50,899 bases of DNA from contig DYFM01000008.1 of NCBI GenBank assembly GCA_020725175.1, positions 2,041 to 52,939 of the forward strand, written 5' to 3'. Positions within the stretch are counted from its first letter, which is position 1. The number at the start of each line of letters is the position of its first letter. Under the pieces are notes generated by a model. It was given only the letters and a program-made list of their open reading frames with translations, made no database searches and had not been told where the DNA came from. This document shows positions 32,251 to 39,803 of this stretch, in pieces. The stretch comes from Candidatus Paceibacter sp. (lineage in GTDB: Bacteria > Patescibacteriota > Patescibacteriia > Magasanikbacterales > UBA922). Position numbers and translations under genes: made by a program.

Positions 32251-34050
32251 ATGTCAAAAGTGTATTCTTCATCATTGTTAAAACATCATACCAATAAGTC
32301 AGAAAGCGGGAATTTTGATTCCCGTCTTCGATTTGTGGTGGTTGCAGTGTATATTATTGCGTTATTGATAGGCGTGAGACTTTTTTTCCTTATGGTGTAC
32401 CAGCATGAGTTTTATTTGTCGTTGGCGAGTGGTACGCAAGAAGTGGTGGCAGAGTTGACGCCGGAGCGCGGACAGGTATTTATTCAAGATACTCGGACGA
32501 GTGAAGAATTTCCTTTGGCTATCAACCGTGATTACTACTCGATTGTGGCTGATACAAAGACTGAAAGCGCGCGTATTCCGGATCAAGAAACCGCCAAGCA
32601 TATCGCGGAAACATTGGCGCAAATATTACAATATGATGACATAAAAAAAGATGAACTGATCGCAAAGTTGTCTCAGGAAAACAAAGTGTATATATTGATT
32701 GAAAAAAAAATAGATCAAAAAACTCGTGACACAATTGCAGCTCATAATTTTCCTGGGCTACATTTGATTCCAAAACCATATCGGTACTATCCGGAGGGAA
32801 AAACCGGTGCGCACGTCATTGGATTTCTCGGGTATGATGAAGAAAAGGGGGAGGTTGGTCGCTACGGCATTGAAGGGTACTGGCAAAATGAGCTGGCTGG
32901 TAGTCCGGGAGAAATTTCCACTGTTCAGAGTGCGATTGGAAGAATTTTACCGTTGGCCGGCCGAACCGTAAAACCGGCTGAAGATGGTTCTGATTTGCTT
33001 CTCACGATTGATCGAACACTTCAGTATTTTGCCTGCGACCGACTGGAGCGGGCGGTAGTGGAATATGAAGCGGTGAGCGGATCTTTGATTATTATGGATC
33101 CAAAAACCGGCGCAATACGCTCCATGTGTTCAGTGCCTACGTTTGATCCAAATGACTATGGAAAAGTGACCAGTATAGATGTGTACAATAATACTGCTAT
33201 TTTTACCCCCTATGAAATTGGTTCTATTTTCAAACCAATTACCATGGCAGCGGCTATCAATGAAGAGGTGGTAAAGCCGGATACGTATTTCTATGATTCC
33301 GGCAGTAAGGACGGTGTTTGCCAACACCCGATTACCAATGCCGGGAAAGTGGTTTTTAAAGATACTACCATGACTGGAGTATTGGAAAAATCTATCAATA
33401 CCGGCATGGTACAGGTGGTTACGCTTCTCGGAAAACATCCGTTCCGAGATTATTTGGAACGTTTTGGATTTGGGGTGAAAGAGGGATTGGAGCTCGACAG
33501 TGAACAGACCGGTGTTATTTCTTCGTTGTATATAAATAAAAAAGATCAGATAGATTGTTATACAGCGACCGCGTCTTTTGGTCAGGGAATTACCGCTACA
33601 CCGCTTCAAATGGCGGTAGCGTATAGTGCTATTGCGAATGGTGGAATACTTATGAAGCCGTATATTGTTGAAGAAGTCCGAAAACCAAGCGGTAAGGTGG
33701 AGAAAACCAAGCCTACGGAAGTACGACGCGTACTGAGTGGAAAAGCGTCGGCATTGGTAGGGGCGATGCTTGTGAGTGTGGTAGATAATGGGTACGATGG
33801 AGCAGCCCACATTGATGGATATTTTGTGGCCGGAAAAACCGGTACGGCTCAAATTGCAGGGCGTGGTGGATACACCAGTGAAACAAACCATTCGTTTGCC
33901 GGTTTTGCGCCGGTAGATGATCCCAAGTTTACAATGGTTATTAAGCTTGAAAAGCCAAAACGTCAGTATGCCTCATACACGGTTGCGCCGGTTTTTGGAG
34001 AAATTGCCAAATTTGCACTCGATTATTATCAGATTCCGCCGTCTCGGTGA
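32251..34050 (+). CDS. Penicillin-binding protein, FtsI/PBP2 type transpeptidase
   Basis: A 599-aa class B PBP that crosslinks peptidoglycan outside the membrane. One N-terminal membrane helix (VVVAVYIIALLIGVRLFFLMV, about residues 29-49; given in part as VVVAVYIIALLIGVRLFF) is followed by the pedestal domain. Transpeptidase motifs are SIFK (Ser325), SIN (381-383) and KTGT (529-532). No PASTA repeats are present. Whether it serves division (FtsI) or elongation (PBP2) is not clear; the short tail and KTGTAQ fit FtsI. Confidence 0.92.
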   Translation: MSKVYSSSLLKHHTNKSESGNFDSRLRFVVVAVYIIALLIGVRLFFLMVYQHEFYLSLASGTQEVVAELTPERGQVFIQDTRTSEEFPLAINRDYYSIVADTKTESARIPDQETAKHIAETLAQILQYDDIKKDELIAKLSQENKVYILIEKKIDQKTRDTIAAHNFPGLHLIPKPYRYYPEGKTGAHVIGFLGYDEEKGEVGRYGIEGYWQNELAGSPGEISTVQSAIGRILPLAGRTVKPAEDGSDLLLTIDRTLQYFACDRLERAVVEYEAVSGSLIIMDPKTGAIRSMCSVPTFDPNDYGKVTSIDVYNNTAIFTPYEIGSIFKPITMAAAINEEVVKPDTYFYDSGSKDGVCQHPITNAGKVVFKDTTMTGVLEKSINTGMVQVVTLLGKHPFRDYLERFGFGVKEGLELDSEQTGVISSLYINKKDQIDCYTATASFGQGITATPLQMAVAYSAIANGGILMKPYIVEEVRKPSGKVEKTKPTEVRRVLSGKASALVGAMLVSVVDNGYDGAAHIDGYFVAGKTGTAQIAGRGGYTSETNHSFAGFAPVDDPKFTMVIKLEKPKRQYASYTVAPVFGEIAKFALDYYQIPPSR

Positions 34051-34060
34051 AAGAGTATTG

Positions 34061-34229
34061 GTGCTACGTCACTACATCACTACACTACTGCACCACTACA
34101 CCGCGACATCAGTCTTGTACACAACAATACAGCAATTTATCAATGTAACAATACAACAATATACCAACTTGCCAACTTGCAAACTTGTCAACTTGCAAAC
34201 TTACCAACTTACCAACTCAACAACAAGCT
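34061..34229. repeat. Local word repeats, three vocabularies in succession
   Basis: First CACTACATCACTACAC words, then CAACAATACAGCAA / AACAATACAACAATA, then CCAACTTGCAAACTTG / CCAACTTACCAACTT. Each block is an imperfect tandem array with its own unit of 8-10 bases. A reading frame across them (33917-34345) is an artefact of the repeats. Confidence 0.8.
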
Positions 34230-34237
34230 ACGCAGGG

Positions 34238-34266
34238 TTGACAGCAGTTTTGAAATCCTCTATACT
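34238..34266 (+). promoter_or_regulatory. Strong promoter for tRNA-Glu
   Basis: TTGACA, 17 nt, TATACT: the closest match to consensus in the window, 58 nt before tRNA-Glu. Confidence 0.75.
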
Positions 34267-34292
34267 ATTGCCGACATCTTTATATCAGGGTA

Positions 34293-34310
34293 CCATCGTC
34301 TCGTGGCTAG
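34293..34310 (+). repeat. Partial duplicate of the tRNA-Glu 5' end
   Basis: CCATCGTCTCGTGGCTAG differs in one base from the matching piece of tRNA-Glu (34328-34345). It lies just upstream, followed by CCCGATTCT that is complementary to GAATCGGG downstream of the tRNA. Confidence 0.7.
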
Positions 34311-34323
34311 TCCCGATTCTCGT

Positions 34324-34395
34324 GGCCCCATCGTCTAGTGGCTAGGACACGTGGTTCTCATCCACGAAAGAGGGGTTCGATCCCCCTTGGGGCTA
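34324..34395 (+). tRNA. tRNA-Glu (anticodon CTC)
   Basis: A cloverleaf of 72 nt. Acceptor GGCCCCA pairs with TGGGGCT (first pair G-T), anticodon stem CGTGG/CCACG with loop TTCTCAT, and T-arm AGGGG-TTCGATC-CCCCT. The discriminator is A and CCA is not encoded. Flanking CCCGATTCT and AGAATCGGG extend the acceptor stem outward, which would give a long precursor helix. It stands between 5' and 3' tRNA fragments. Confidence 0.9.
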
Positions 34396-34406
34396 CAAGA
34401 ATCGGG

Positions 34407-34503
34407 ATCATCCTGGAAACAGGAGTTCGATTCTCCTACGGGCTACAAAGGGGTTCTGGGTCCAAGGCCCATCCGCCTCGGGCGGAGATTCTCCTACGGG
34501 CTA
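34407..34503 (+). pseudogene. Two 3'-terminal tRNA fragments
   Basis: The T-arm plus acceptor-end sequence AGGAG-TTCGATT-CTCCT-ACGGGCTA lies at 34421-34445. A second, broken version AGATTCTCCTACGGGCTA is at 34486-34503, with a CCGCCTCGGGCGG palindrome (34472-34484) directly in front, where the T-arm should start. Neither has a full 5' half, so they are tRNA debris. A further degraded palindrome follows at 34507-34518. Confidence 0.65.
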
Positions 34504-34604
34504 GAACCGCTGAGGCGGTAAATTCTAACATTACAAGAGACAGGTTCCAAATAAACTGATTTTGGAAATTGTTTCTTGAAAATTGGAATTTTTTCCAATA
34601 AAAC

Positions 34605-34678
34605 GTCAGGGTAGCTCAGCCGGCTAGAGCACAGGATTCATAACCCTGAGGTCGGGAGTTCGAGTCTCCCCCCTGACA
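34605..34678 (+). tRNA. tRNA-Met (anticodon CAT), elongator type
   Basis: A 74-nt cloverleaf. Acceptor GTCAGGG/CCCTGAC, D-arm with AGCCGGCTAGAGC, anticodon loop TTCATAA in the CAGGATTCATAACCCTG arm (the last stem pair is A-C), T-arm GGGAG-TTCGAGT-CTCCC. Not an initiator, as it lacks three G-C pairs. A CAT anticodon could also be a tRNA-Ile that is modified at C34. Confidence 0.88.
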
Positions 34679-34780
34679 CGAGGTCTGTCAACGCACAGGC
34701 TGTCGGTGTGTTTCCGTCATGTTCGGCACTGCGGTTTTTCCGTTCAGGACTAGCTGAAAAGATAGGATACAACCAATTAC

Positions 34781-34809
34781 AAAAATCCCTCCGTTACTGG
34801 AGGGATTTT
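34781..34809. terminator. Bidirectional terminator
   Basis: AAAAATCCCTCC-GTTACT-GGAGGGATTTT. It ends the tRNA-Met transcript and, from the other side, the minus-strand orphan pair. Confidence 0.8.
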
Positions 34810-34841
34810 GATTGATTTCAGCTTTAAGCTCCGCTATCTTC

Positions 34842-34991
34842 TTACATTTGCGAAATATACTTCAACGTATCTTTTCGGAGCTGTTCAAAAGAGGGGATAA
34901 TGAAATACTGTCCCAAATCACTCGCACTAGGATGGTCGAGGTCGAGAATGTGGAGGATGTTGTTTGGGTTTCTTGATGCTGTAGAGTGCAT
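34842..34991 (-). CDS. Small ORF, 49 aa, downstream of the orphan gene
   Basis: Reads MHSTASRNPNNILHILDLDH, then PSASDLGQYFIIPSFEQLRK and DTLKYISQM. The mix of residues looks protein-like, and the frame has a stop just upstream, so it is not a simple continuation of the 324-aa gene that ends 20 nt away on the same strand. No Shine-Dalgarno motif, and the base before ATG is C, unlike nearly all other starts in the window. It could be a small protein or the remnant of a larger one. Confidence 0.35.
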   Translation of the reverse strand: MHSTASRNPNNILHILDLDHPSASDLGQYFIIPSFEQLRKDTLKYISQM

Positions 34992-35011
34992 GTGATTCTA
35001 CATGAGAAATG

Positions 35012-35986
35012 TTAACGATTACTATTTATACTACTTTCTAATTCCCTCATGCCGTTTTCAGAAAGCAATTGCATCGCTTCTTCTATGTCACGACTGCTTT
35101 TACCTTGAAGCAGGTGAATAAAATCACTTGATGCAGAACAAAGAGTACTTATGGCTGCAATATAGAGAGGGGGATTTTTTTCCTTATAATTTTCTAAAAA
35201 TGGCACAAATACAATTCGAGCATTCGGTTTGTGTGAAATTCTTAAATCTTTTAACGATCCTAAAATAAGTTGAGCCAGTTGCTGTTGAGTGAGACAAAAA
35301 GTGCTAGCATCTTGTAATATTTGTCTTGTTTTACTTTCTTTATCTTCTGTTGACATATCTAATAATTGATTTGACCACATTTCTTTAACCACTTTCACAA
35401 GATTACTTATAGCTGAATTTATGCGCGAAAAAATATGGTCTCGATCTCGCTTATATTTTTCAAAAAGTTCAACTATTTCTTGTGCCTGTTTGAGAAATTC
35501 TTCCTTCTTTAGTAAATTATCGCGTGTGAAAAACTGTACTACTTTCTCATCCTCAGAAAATTGTTCTATAGTATGAGGGTGAAGCATATTTTGTAGTACA
35601 GAGAGTTCATGTGAATACTCATCTTTTAGAACTTCCAATGCTTTAATAGAAGGTACCAGTACTTTCATGTCTTGTTTTTCATATATAGTAGGATTTAAGT
35701 AGCTTACCATGTCAGATGCCAATTGGTGTAACATGTTACGAATTTGAGCACCTCTGTTTCTAATATCTTCTTTCATATACTCCAAGGCACATTCTCTTAA
35801 TACATGTAGGTTAATATCAACATTTTTTTCAATTGCTACACTCCTTTTTTCAGTTAATTTTACAACACCCCCTTCATTGTTTTTAGGTTCTTTATCTGGT
35901 GGTAGGGGTTCTGGTTTTTTTGTGAAGATATTAATCACTTGTCCTCCTTCTCCTAAGCCATTACGATTGTCGGTATCATTTGTCAT
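35012..35986 (-). CDS. Hypothetical helical protein
   Basis: A 324-aa protein with an N-terminal disordered region (to about residue 45; Gly/Pro/Lys/Glu-rich) and then long charged helices. No signal peptide or membrane segment, no recognisable family. Its codon and base use (AT-rich) look like the neighbours. It and the 49-aa ORF form a minus-strand pair between terminators and divergent from uvrC. Confidence 0.6.
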   Translation of the reverse strand: MTNDTDNRNGLGEGGQVINIFTKKPEPLPPDKEPKNNEGGVVKLTEKRSVAIEKNVDINLHVLRECALEYMKEDIRNRGAQIRNMLHQLASDMVSYLNPTIYEKQDMKVLVPSIKALEVLKDEYSHELSVLQNMLHPHTIEQFSEDEKVVQFFTRDNLLKKEEFLKQAQEIVELFEKYKRDRDHIFSRINSAISNLVKVVKEMWSNQLLDMSTEDKESKTRQILQDASTFCLTQQQLAQLILGSLKDLRISHKPNARIVFVPFLENYKEKNPPLYIAAISTLCSASSDFIHLLQGKSSRDIEEAMQLLSENGMRELESSINSNR

Positions 35987-36031
35987 AATATGACTGTCTA
36001 TTAATGATGGTAAAATGTAATGTAAATAGCG

Positions 36032-36060
36032 TTGTTTTTCTCAAAATTTTTTGTTAGTAT
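36032..36060 (+). promoter_or_regulatory. Promoter for uvrC
   Basis: TTGTTT, 17 nt, TAGTAT, 18 nt before ATG at 36079. The leader would be very short. Confidence 0.5.
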
Positions 36061-36078
36061 GAAGGTATTATACCTTTT

Positions 36079-37383
36079 ATGATGTTTCAGATGAAAAACG
36101 ATTCTTTTCTCCCCACCACCCCCGGCATCTATCTCTTCTACAATCAGCAAAGAGAATTGATTTATGTCGGAAAGGCTACCTCGCTTCGAGATAGGGTGCG
36201 GAGTTATTTTAGCGGAAAAAAGACCAGCCGTCCAATCGAGGAGATGATTCATGAGGTGGCAGACATACAATACAAGCAAACCGACACGGTACTTGAGGCG
36301 GTGATTTTGGAATCCCTTTACATCAAAAAGTACCAGCCGCGGTACAATGTTCTCGGAAAAGACAATAAAAGTTGGAATTATATTGTTATTACCAAAGATG
36401 AATATCCACGGATAGAAACACTACGGGAGCATGAACATCGACAACTTTCAGAAGGAGATGTGAAGAAGCAGTATGTTCGGGTATTTGGGCCGTATCCGGG
36501 ATTAAATACCAAGGCAGCCTTAAAACTGTTACGTCGGCTGTTTCGTTTTTCTACTTGCCAACGAACTAAAACAAGTTCGAATAATGCAAAAAAACCAATT
36601 AACAAGAAAACAAACAGCAGTCAGCGACCATGCTTGTATTATCAAATGGGACAGTGTTTGGGGGTGTGCACCAAAGAGATCACTCCAAAGGAATATAAAG
36701 AGAAAGTTATTCGCCCACTGACGTTATTTTTATCCGGCAGAAAAAAACAGCTCATCAAAAATCTGGAGCAGCAGATGAAAACTGCCGCCAAGGAACATCA
36801 GTATGAAGATGCTGCCTTGTATCGCGATCAGTTGAAATCACTGTATCGCATTCATGATGTCGTGCTGTTGAACAAAAGTTTTTTTACAGATACTGAAGAA
36901 GAGTCTGCTCAAACATACATGAAACGTATTGAGGGGTATGATATTTCCAATCTTGGAGCCAGTGGAAAAGTGGGGAGTATGGTGGTATTTGAAGAGGGTG
37001 AACCAAATAAACAAGAATATCGACGGTTTAAAATACGTACAGTAGCCGGGCAAAGTGATGTGGATTGTTTGGAAGAGGTGCTGCGACGACGATTTTTACA
37101 TCCGGAGTGGTCAATGCCGTCGGTAATTCTCATTGACGGCGGTCTTCCTCAAGTCAACCGAGCAAAACGGGTGCTTGAGGAATTGGATATTCGTATTCCG
37201 ATAGTGGGAATCGCAAAAGGATCGGAGCGAAAAAGAAATGACTTGATCCTGGGTACGCAAAAACGTGAGATTGTACGGTGGGTTGATGAGCACAAACAGA
37301 CGTTGATTCGCGTGCGAGATGAGGCGCATCGATTTGCTCTTCGGTATCAGCAAAACATCCGTTCAATTACGCCAAATAGGTAA
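36079..37383 (+). CDS. uvrC: UvrC-like excision nuclease subunit, lacking the C-terminal HhH region
   Basis: A 434-aa UvrC homologue; full-length UvrC is about 600 aa. The GIY-YIG domain (PGIYLFYNQQRELIYVGKAT), a Cys cluster (CLYYQMGQCLGVC), the UVR helix region (KEHQYEDAALYRDQLKSL), and the RNase-H-like C-terminal nuclease (RIEGYDISNLGASGKVGSMVVFEEGE, catalytic Asp; VILIDGG; RDEAHRFA) are all present. The protein stops right after this, so the double helix-hairpin-helix that binds DNA is absent. The frame ends at a normal stop and has no remnant downstream. Confidence 0.88.
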   Translation: MMFQMKNDSFLPTTPGIYLFYNQQRELIYVGKATSLRDRVRSYFSGKKTSRPIEEMIHEVADIQYKQTDTVLEAVILESLYIKKYQPRYNVLGKDNKSWNYIVITKDEYPRIETLREHEHRQLSEGDVKKQYVRVFGPYPGLNTKAALKLLRRLFRFSTCQRTKTSSNNAKKPINKKTNSSQRPCLYYQMGQCLGVCTKEITPKEYKEKVIRPLTLFLSGRKKQLIKNLEQQMKTAAKEHQYEDAALYRDQLKSLYRIHDVVLLNKSFFTDTEEESAQTYMKRIEGYDISNLGASGKVGSMVVFEEGEPNKQEYRRFKIRTVAGQSDVDCLEEVLRRRFLHPEWSMPSVILIDGGLPQVNRAKRVLEELDIRIPIVGIAKGSERKRNDLILGTQKREIVRWVDEHKQTLIRVRDEAHRFALRYQQNIRSITPNR

Positions 37384-37469
37384 TTCACGATCTTCTTATT
37401 TAGACAACTAAGAGGTTTCATGAAGAATAGACATTTATGTTGAGGTACCAGCTCCTATATCTTCTTCTC

Positions 37470-37498
37470 TTGCGCTTCAATTGTTTTTTTGTTAGACT
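37470..37498 (+). promoter_or_regulatory. Promoter for murB
   Basis: TTGCGC, 17 nt, TAGACT, 17 nt before ATG. Spacing as in the other promoters of the window. Confidence 0.5.
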
Positions 37499-37515
37499 AA
37501 CAGTTCATCTTCTGT

Positions 37516-38493
37516 ATGAATACTTTCTATTCAACACTCAAAACATACGGACGTGTTCGTACCAACGAACCGCTTGCCAAACATACGACGTTTAAAATTG
37601 GTGGGCCGGCAGACTATTTTGTTTCAGTTGATTCGATCGTCACATTGGTTCAGCTGTTGCGTTTTTTAGAAGCGGAGGGTATCCCTTTTTTTCTTCTCGG
37701 TGGTGGCAGTAACATGCTCGCTTCCGATGAGCGGTATGAAGGAGTAGTAATTCATGTTACTGATTCTACCTTGAACATTCATGATACATTGGTTGAAGCG
37801 CATGCCGGGTGTGTGACGGTAACTATCGCGCATGAAACTGTGAAAGCCGGACTTACCGGTTTTGAATGGGGGGTAGGAGTTCCGGGAACAATAGGTGGGG
37901 CGGTACGAGGAAATGCCGGTGCCATGGGATCAAGCATGATGGACAATGTAGAAAAAGTAGAAGCGTATGTGGATGGTGAAGTGATTGAACTTGACCGGGC
38001 GGCTTGTGAATTTGGCTATCGGTCAAGTCGGTTTAAAACAAATGGAGGAGTGGTGCTCAAAGTTTTTCTTCGACTTCAACCCACCGCTGATAAAGAAGGT
38101 ATGAAACAGGCAATTCAGTATCTACAGTATCGCAATACCACTCAACCGCAAGGATACGCTTCTACCGGTTGCATATTCAAAAATGTTGATGTAACAGATT
38201 CTGACGCGGGGAAAAAGAACCGAGAACTCCTGCTTCGTCACTCACGTGAAGAGGATGAGAAGATTCAACAGTTTTTGCGAGTCGGAAAAATTTCAGCCGG
38301 ATGGTTGATTGAGCGGGTAGGGATGAAGGGTTTTCAGGTAGGTAAGGCAAAAATTAGTGATGTTCATGGAAATTTTATCATAAATCTCGGTACTGCGACG
38401 GCCGAAGATGTGCACAGTTTGGTTGATAAAATAAAAGAGCGGGTGTATAGTACCTATGGAATAGAACTCGAAGAAGAGATCGCACTGTTGTAA
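37516..38493 (+). CDS. murB: UDP-N-acetylenolpyruvoylglucosamine reductase, Cys variant
   Basis: A 325-aa FAD-dependent reductase, second step of UDP-MurNAc synthesis. LGGGSNML binds FAD; GVPGTIGGAVRGNAG, FGYRSSRFK and the C-terminal ELEEEIALL are family blocks. The catalytic Ser of the usual GSxFKN motif is replaced by Cys219 (STGCIFKNV). Between this block and SAGWLIERVGMKG lies an extra stretch of about 30 charged residues (225-258). Both changes are visible in sequence; their effect is unknown. It completes a MurA/MurB pair with murA 9 kb upstream. Confidence 0.93.
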   Translation: MNTFYSTLKTYGRVRTNEPLAKHTTFKIGGPADYFVSVDSIVTLVQLLRFLEAEGIPFFLLGGGSNMLASDERYEGVVIHVTDSTLNIHDTLVEAHAGCVTVTIAHETVKAGLTGFEWGVGVPGTIGGAVRGNAGAMGSSMMDNVEKVEAYVDGEVIELDRAACEFGYRSSRFKTNGGVVLKVFLRLQPTADKEGMKQAIQYLQYRNTTQPQGYASTGCIFKNVDVTDSDAGKKNRELLLRHSREEDEKIQQFLRVGKISAGWLIERVGMKGFQVGKAKISDVHGNFIINLGTATAEDVHSLVDKIKERVYSTYGIELEEEIALL

Positions 38494-38554
38494 GCATCTT
38501 TTCAGAGTGTTTTACCGTTATCATTTTGTTCGTTCAATTTTAATTCCACGCCAT

Positions 38555-38920
38555 ATGATTCTCAATATCAACGCTACGGGAATTGATCTTACTGACGCGA
38601 TTCGACAGACAGTAGAAGAAAAATTTTACGGATTAGAGAAATATTTTGATAATATTGTTCAGATTGATGCTGATGTTGGAAAAAAGACCGGTAATCATCA
38701 TCGAAAGGGAGATATTTATTACGCAGAAGTGACGATTCATGTACCTGGTGAGACATTGTTTGTGGAGAAGAGTGAAGATGATTTGTATAAGGCAATCAAT
38801 AAAGTCAAGGATCATTGTAAATATGTGCTTGATGATTATAAAGAAAAAATGCGACAAGTAGACAGAAAACATATTCGTTCTGTGAAAGCGTATACCATAG
38901 AAAAGCCAGATGAAGATTGA
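38555..38920 (+). CDS. Ribosome hibernation promoting factor (HPF/RaiA, short)
   Basis: A 121-aa protein of the HPF/YfiA family. MILNINATGIDLTDAIRQTVEEKF begins the fold, with the usual beta-alpha-beta-beta-beta-alpha order and a C-terminal helix with KDHCKYVLDDYKEKMRQ. It would bind the 30S subunit at the decoding site under stress. It lacks the long C-terminal dimerisation domain. The frame is open 16 codons upstream, but homologues start at the ATG at 38555. Confidence 0.9.
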   Translation: MILNINATGIDLTDAIRQTVEEKFYGLEKYFDNIVQIDADVGKKTGNHHRKGDIYYAEVTIHVPGETLFVEKSEDDLYKAINKVKDHCKYVLDDYKEKMRQVDRKHIRSVKAYTIEKPDED

Positions 38921-38935
38921 TTACTACTATTCTGT

Positions 38936-39241
38936 ATGTCAGCTCTAAAAAATCCACCACAATCAAGCCAAGACGATCAGAATCGTCGCACAGGCAACGA
39001 CCTAAAACCACAGATAATTGGAGTACCAAATGAGGCATTTTTGAAGATGTATGTTGATGTGAATCAAAGTATGCCGGTACATGTAAAACAGTTTGTTCGA
39101 GATCATATCGATGGTAAAACCGGTTTTTGGAACCGAAAGCCTGAGGAACCAAACGCGGTTCGAAATGTTGTGTTTGACCCGATTGAGAATGTCGTCATTA
39201 TTACACTCGGGGATAATATGCATGTGCGGTGGAGTGTATAG
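38936..39241 (+). CDS. Hypothetical protein
   Basis: A 101-aa protein. The first 25 residues are polar and probably disordered (SSQDDQNRRTGND); the rest has strand-like segments (NVVFDPIENVVIITLGDNMHV). No family recognised. It lies 15 nt after the hibernation factor gene, so it is likely co-transcribed. ATG is preceded by CTATTCTGT. Confidence 0.6.
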   Translation: MSALKNPPQSSQDDQNRRTGNDLKPQIIGVPNEAFLKMYVDVNQSMPVHVKQFVRDHIDGKTGFWNRKPEEPNAVRNVVFDPIENVVIITLGDNMHVRWSV

Positions 39242-39350
39242 GAAGTTGATAGAGTAATCAGAAAAAATCTGTGTAAGCGAATATGTTGTAGCGGTAGGGT
39301 GTTTGTAATAACTATATTGTTGTATTATTCTACTGTTAGACTGTTTTATA

Positions 39351-39375
39351 AAACTGTCCATATGGACAGTTTTTT
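39351..39375 (+). terminator. Intrinsic terminator
   Basis: AAACTGTCC-ATAT-GGACAGTTTTTT, about 110 nt after the end of the hypothetical gene. Confidence 0.75.
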
Positions 39376-39396
39376 GTTATAAATGAGAGATTAATA

Positions 39397-39471
39397 GGCG
39401 GTGGATCCGATTAATTGAACGGATCAAATAGAATTCGTTATAATTCGTTTAGTCCGTTTTATCCGAGGTCC
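39397..39471. repeat. Mutated inverted repeat (CGGATCAAA / AATTCGT family)
   Basis: GGATCCGATTAATTGAACGG (39405-39424) against CCGTTTTATCCGAGGTCC (39454-39471), with AATTCGTTATAATTCGTTTA in the middle. Shares words with the elements at 6606-6684 and 7757-7790. Confidence 0.6.
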
Positions 39472-39502
39472 ATTACGTAATAAAACAAATAAAACAAAAA
39501 GG

Positions 39503-39531
39503 TTGATTTTTATATCTAAAGGTGATAGAAT
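39503..39531 (+). promoter_or_regulatory. Candidate promoter upstream of secA
   Basis: TTGATT, 17 nt, TAGAAT. It is 272 nt before secA. Between it and secA the gap holds CCxCCTAAGGCGG palindromes (about 39588-39601), tandem GGGCAGG / GGTAGG words, and two TGTGTAATCAAT copies next to the start. Confidence 0.4.
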
Positions 39532-39803
39532 GTCAGTATTTCGTGAGTTAGCGCAACGTACCACCTCTCATCCTCCACCCCCCCACCCCCCACCTAAGGC
39601 GGGTAAACAAGACGGGCAGGTAAGGGGGTAGGCAGGTGGATAAACAGGGCACACTGGTTAGGCGGGCAAGCACTCCTGATCTGTTTAAAAGAGGGTGATA
39701 CCGAGGGGTCAACTTTCCTAATTCCGTGATTATATTGTTTTTTTTAAAAAAAAGAAGATAAAATATATTTGTGTAATCAATTTCATTCTGTGTAATCAAT
39801 GTT

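Noticed and set aside
33917-34345. A 142-codon frame after the penicillin-binding protein
   Set aside because: It begins inside that gene in another frame and then runs over the tandem word repeats and the tRNA region, with a repetitive Thr/Tyr/Gln product.
34605-34678. Initiator tRNA-Met
   Set aside because: The anticodon stem lacks the three consecutive G-C pairs and the acceptor end is fully paired, so it is an elongator (or Ile-CAT) type.
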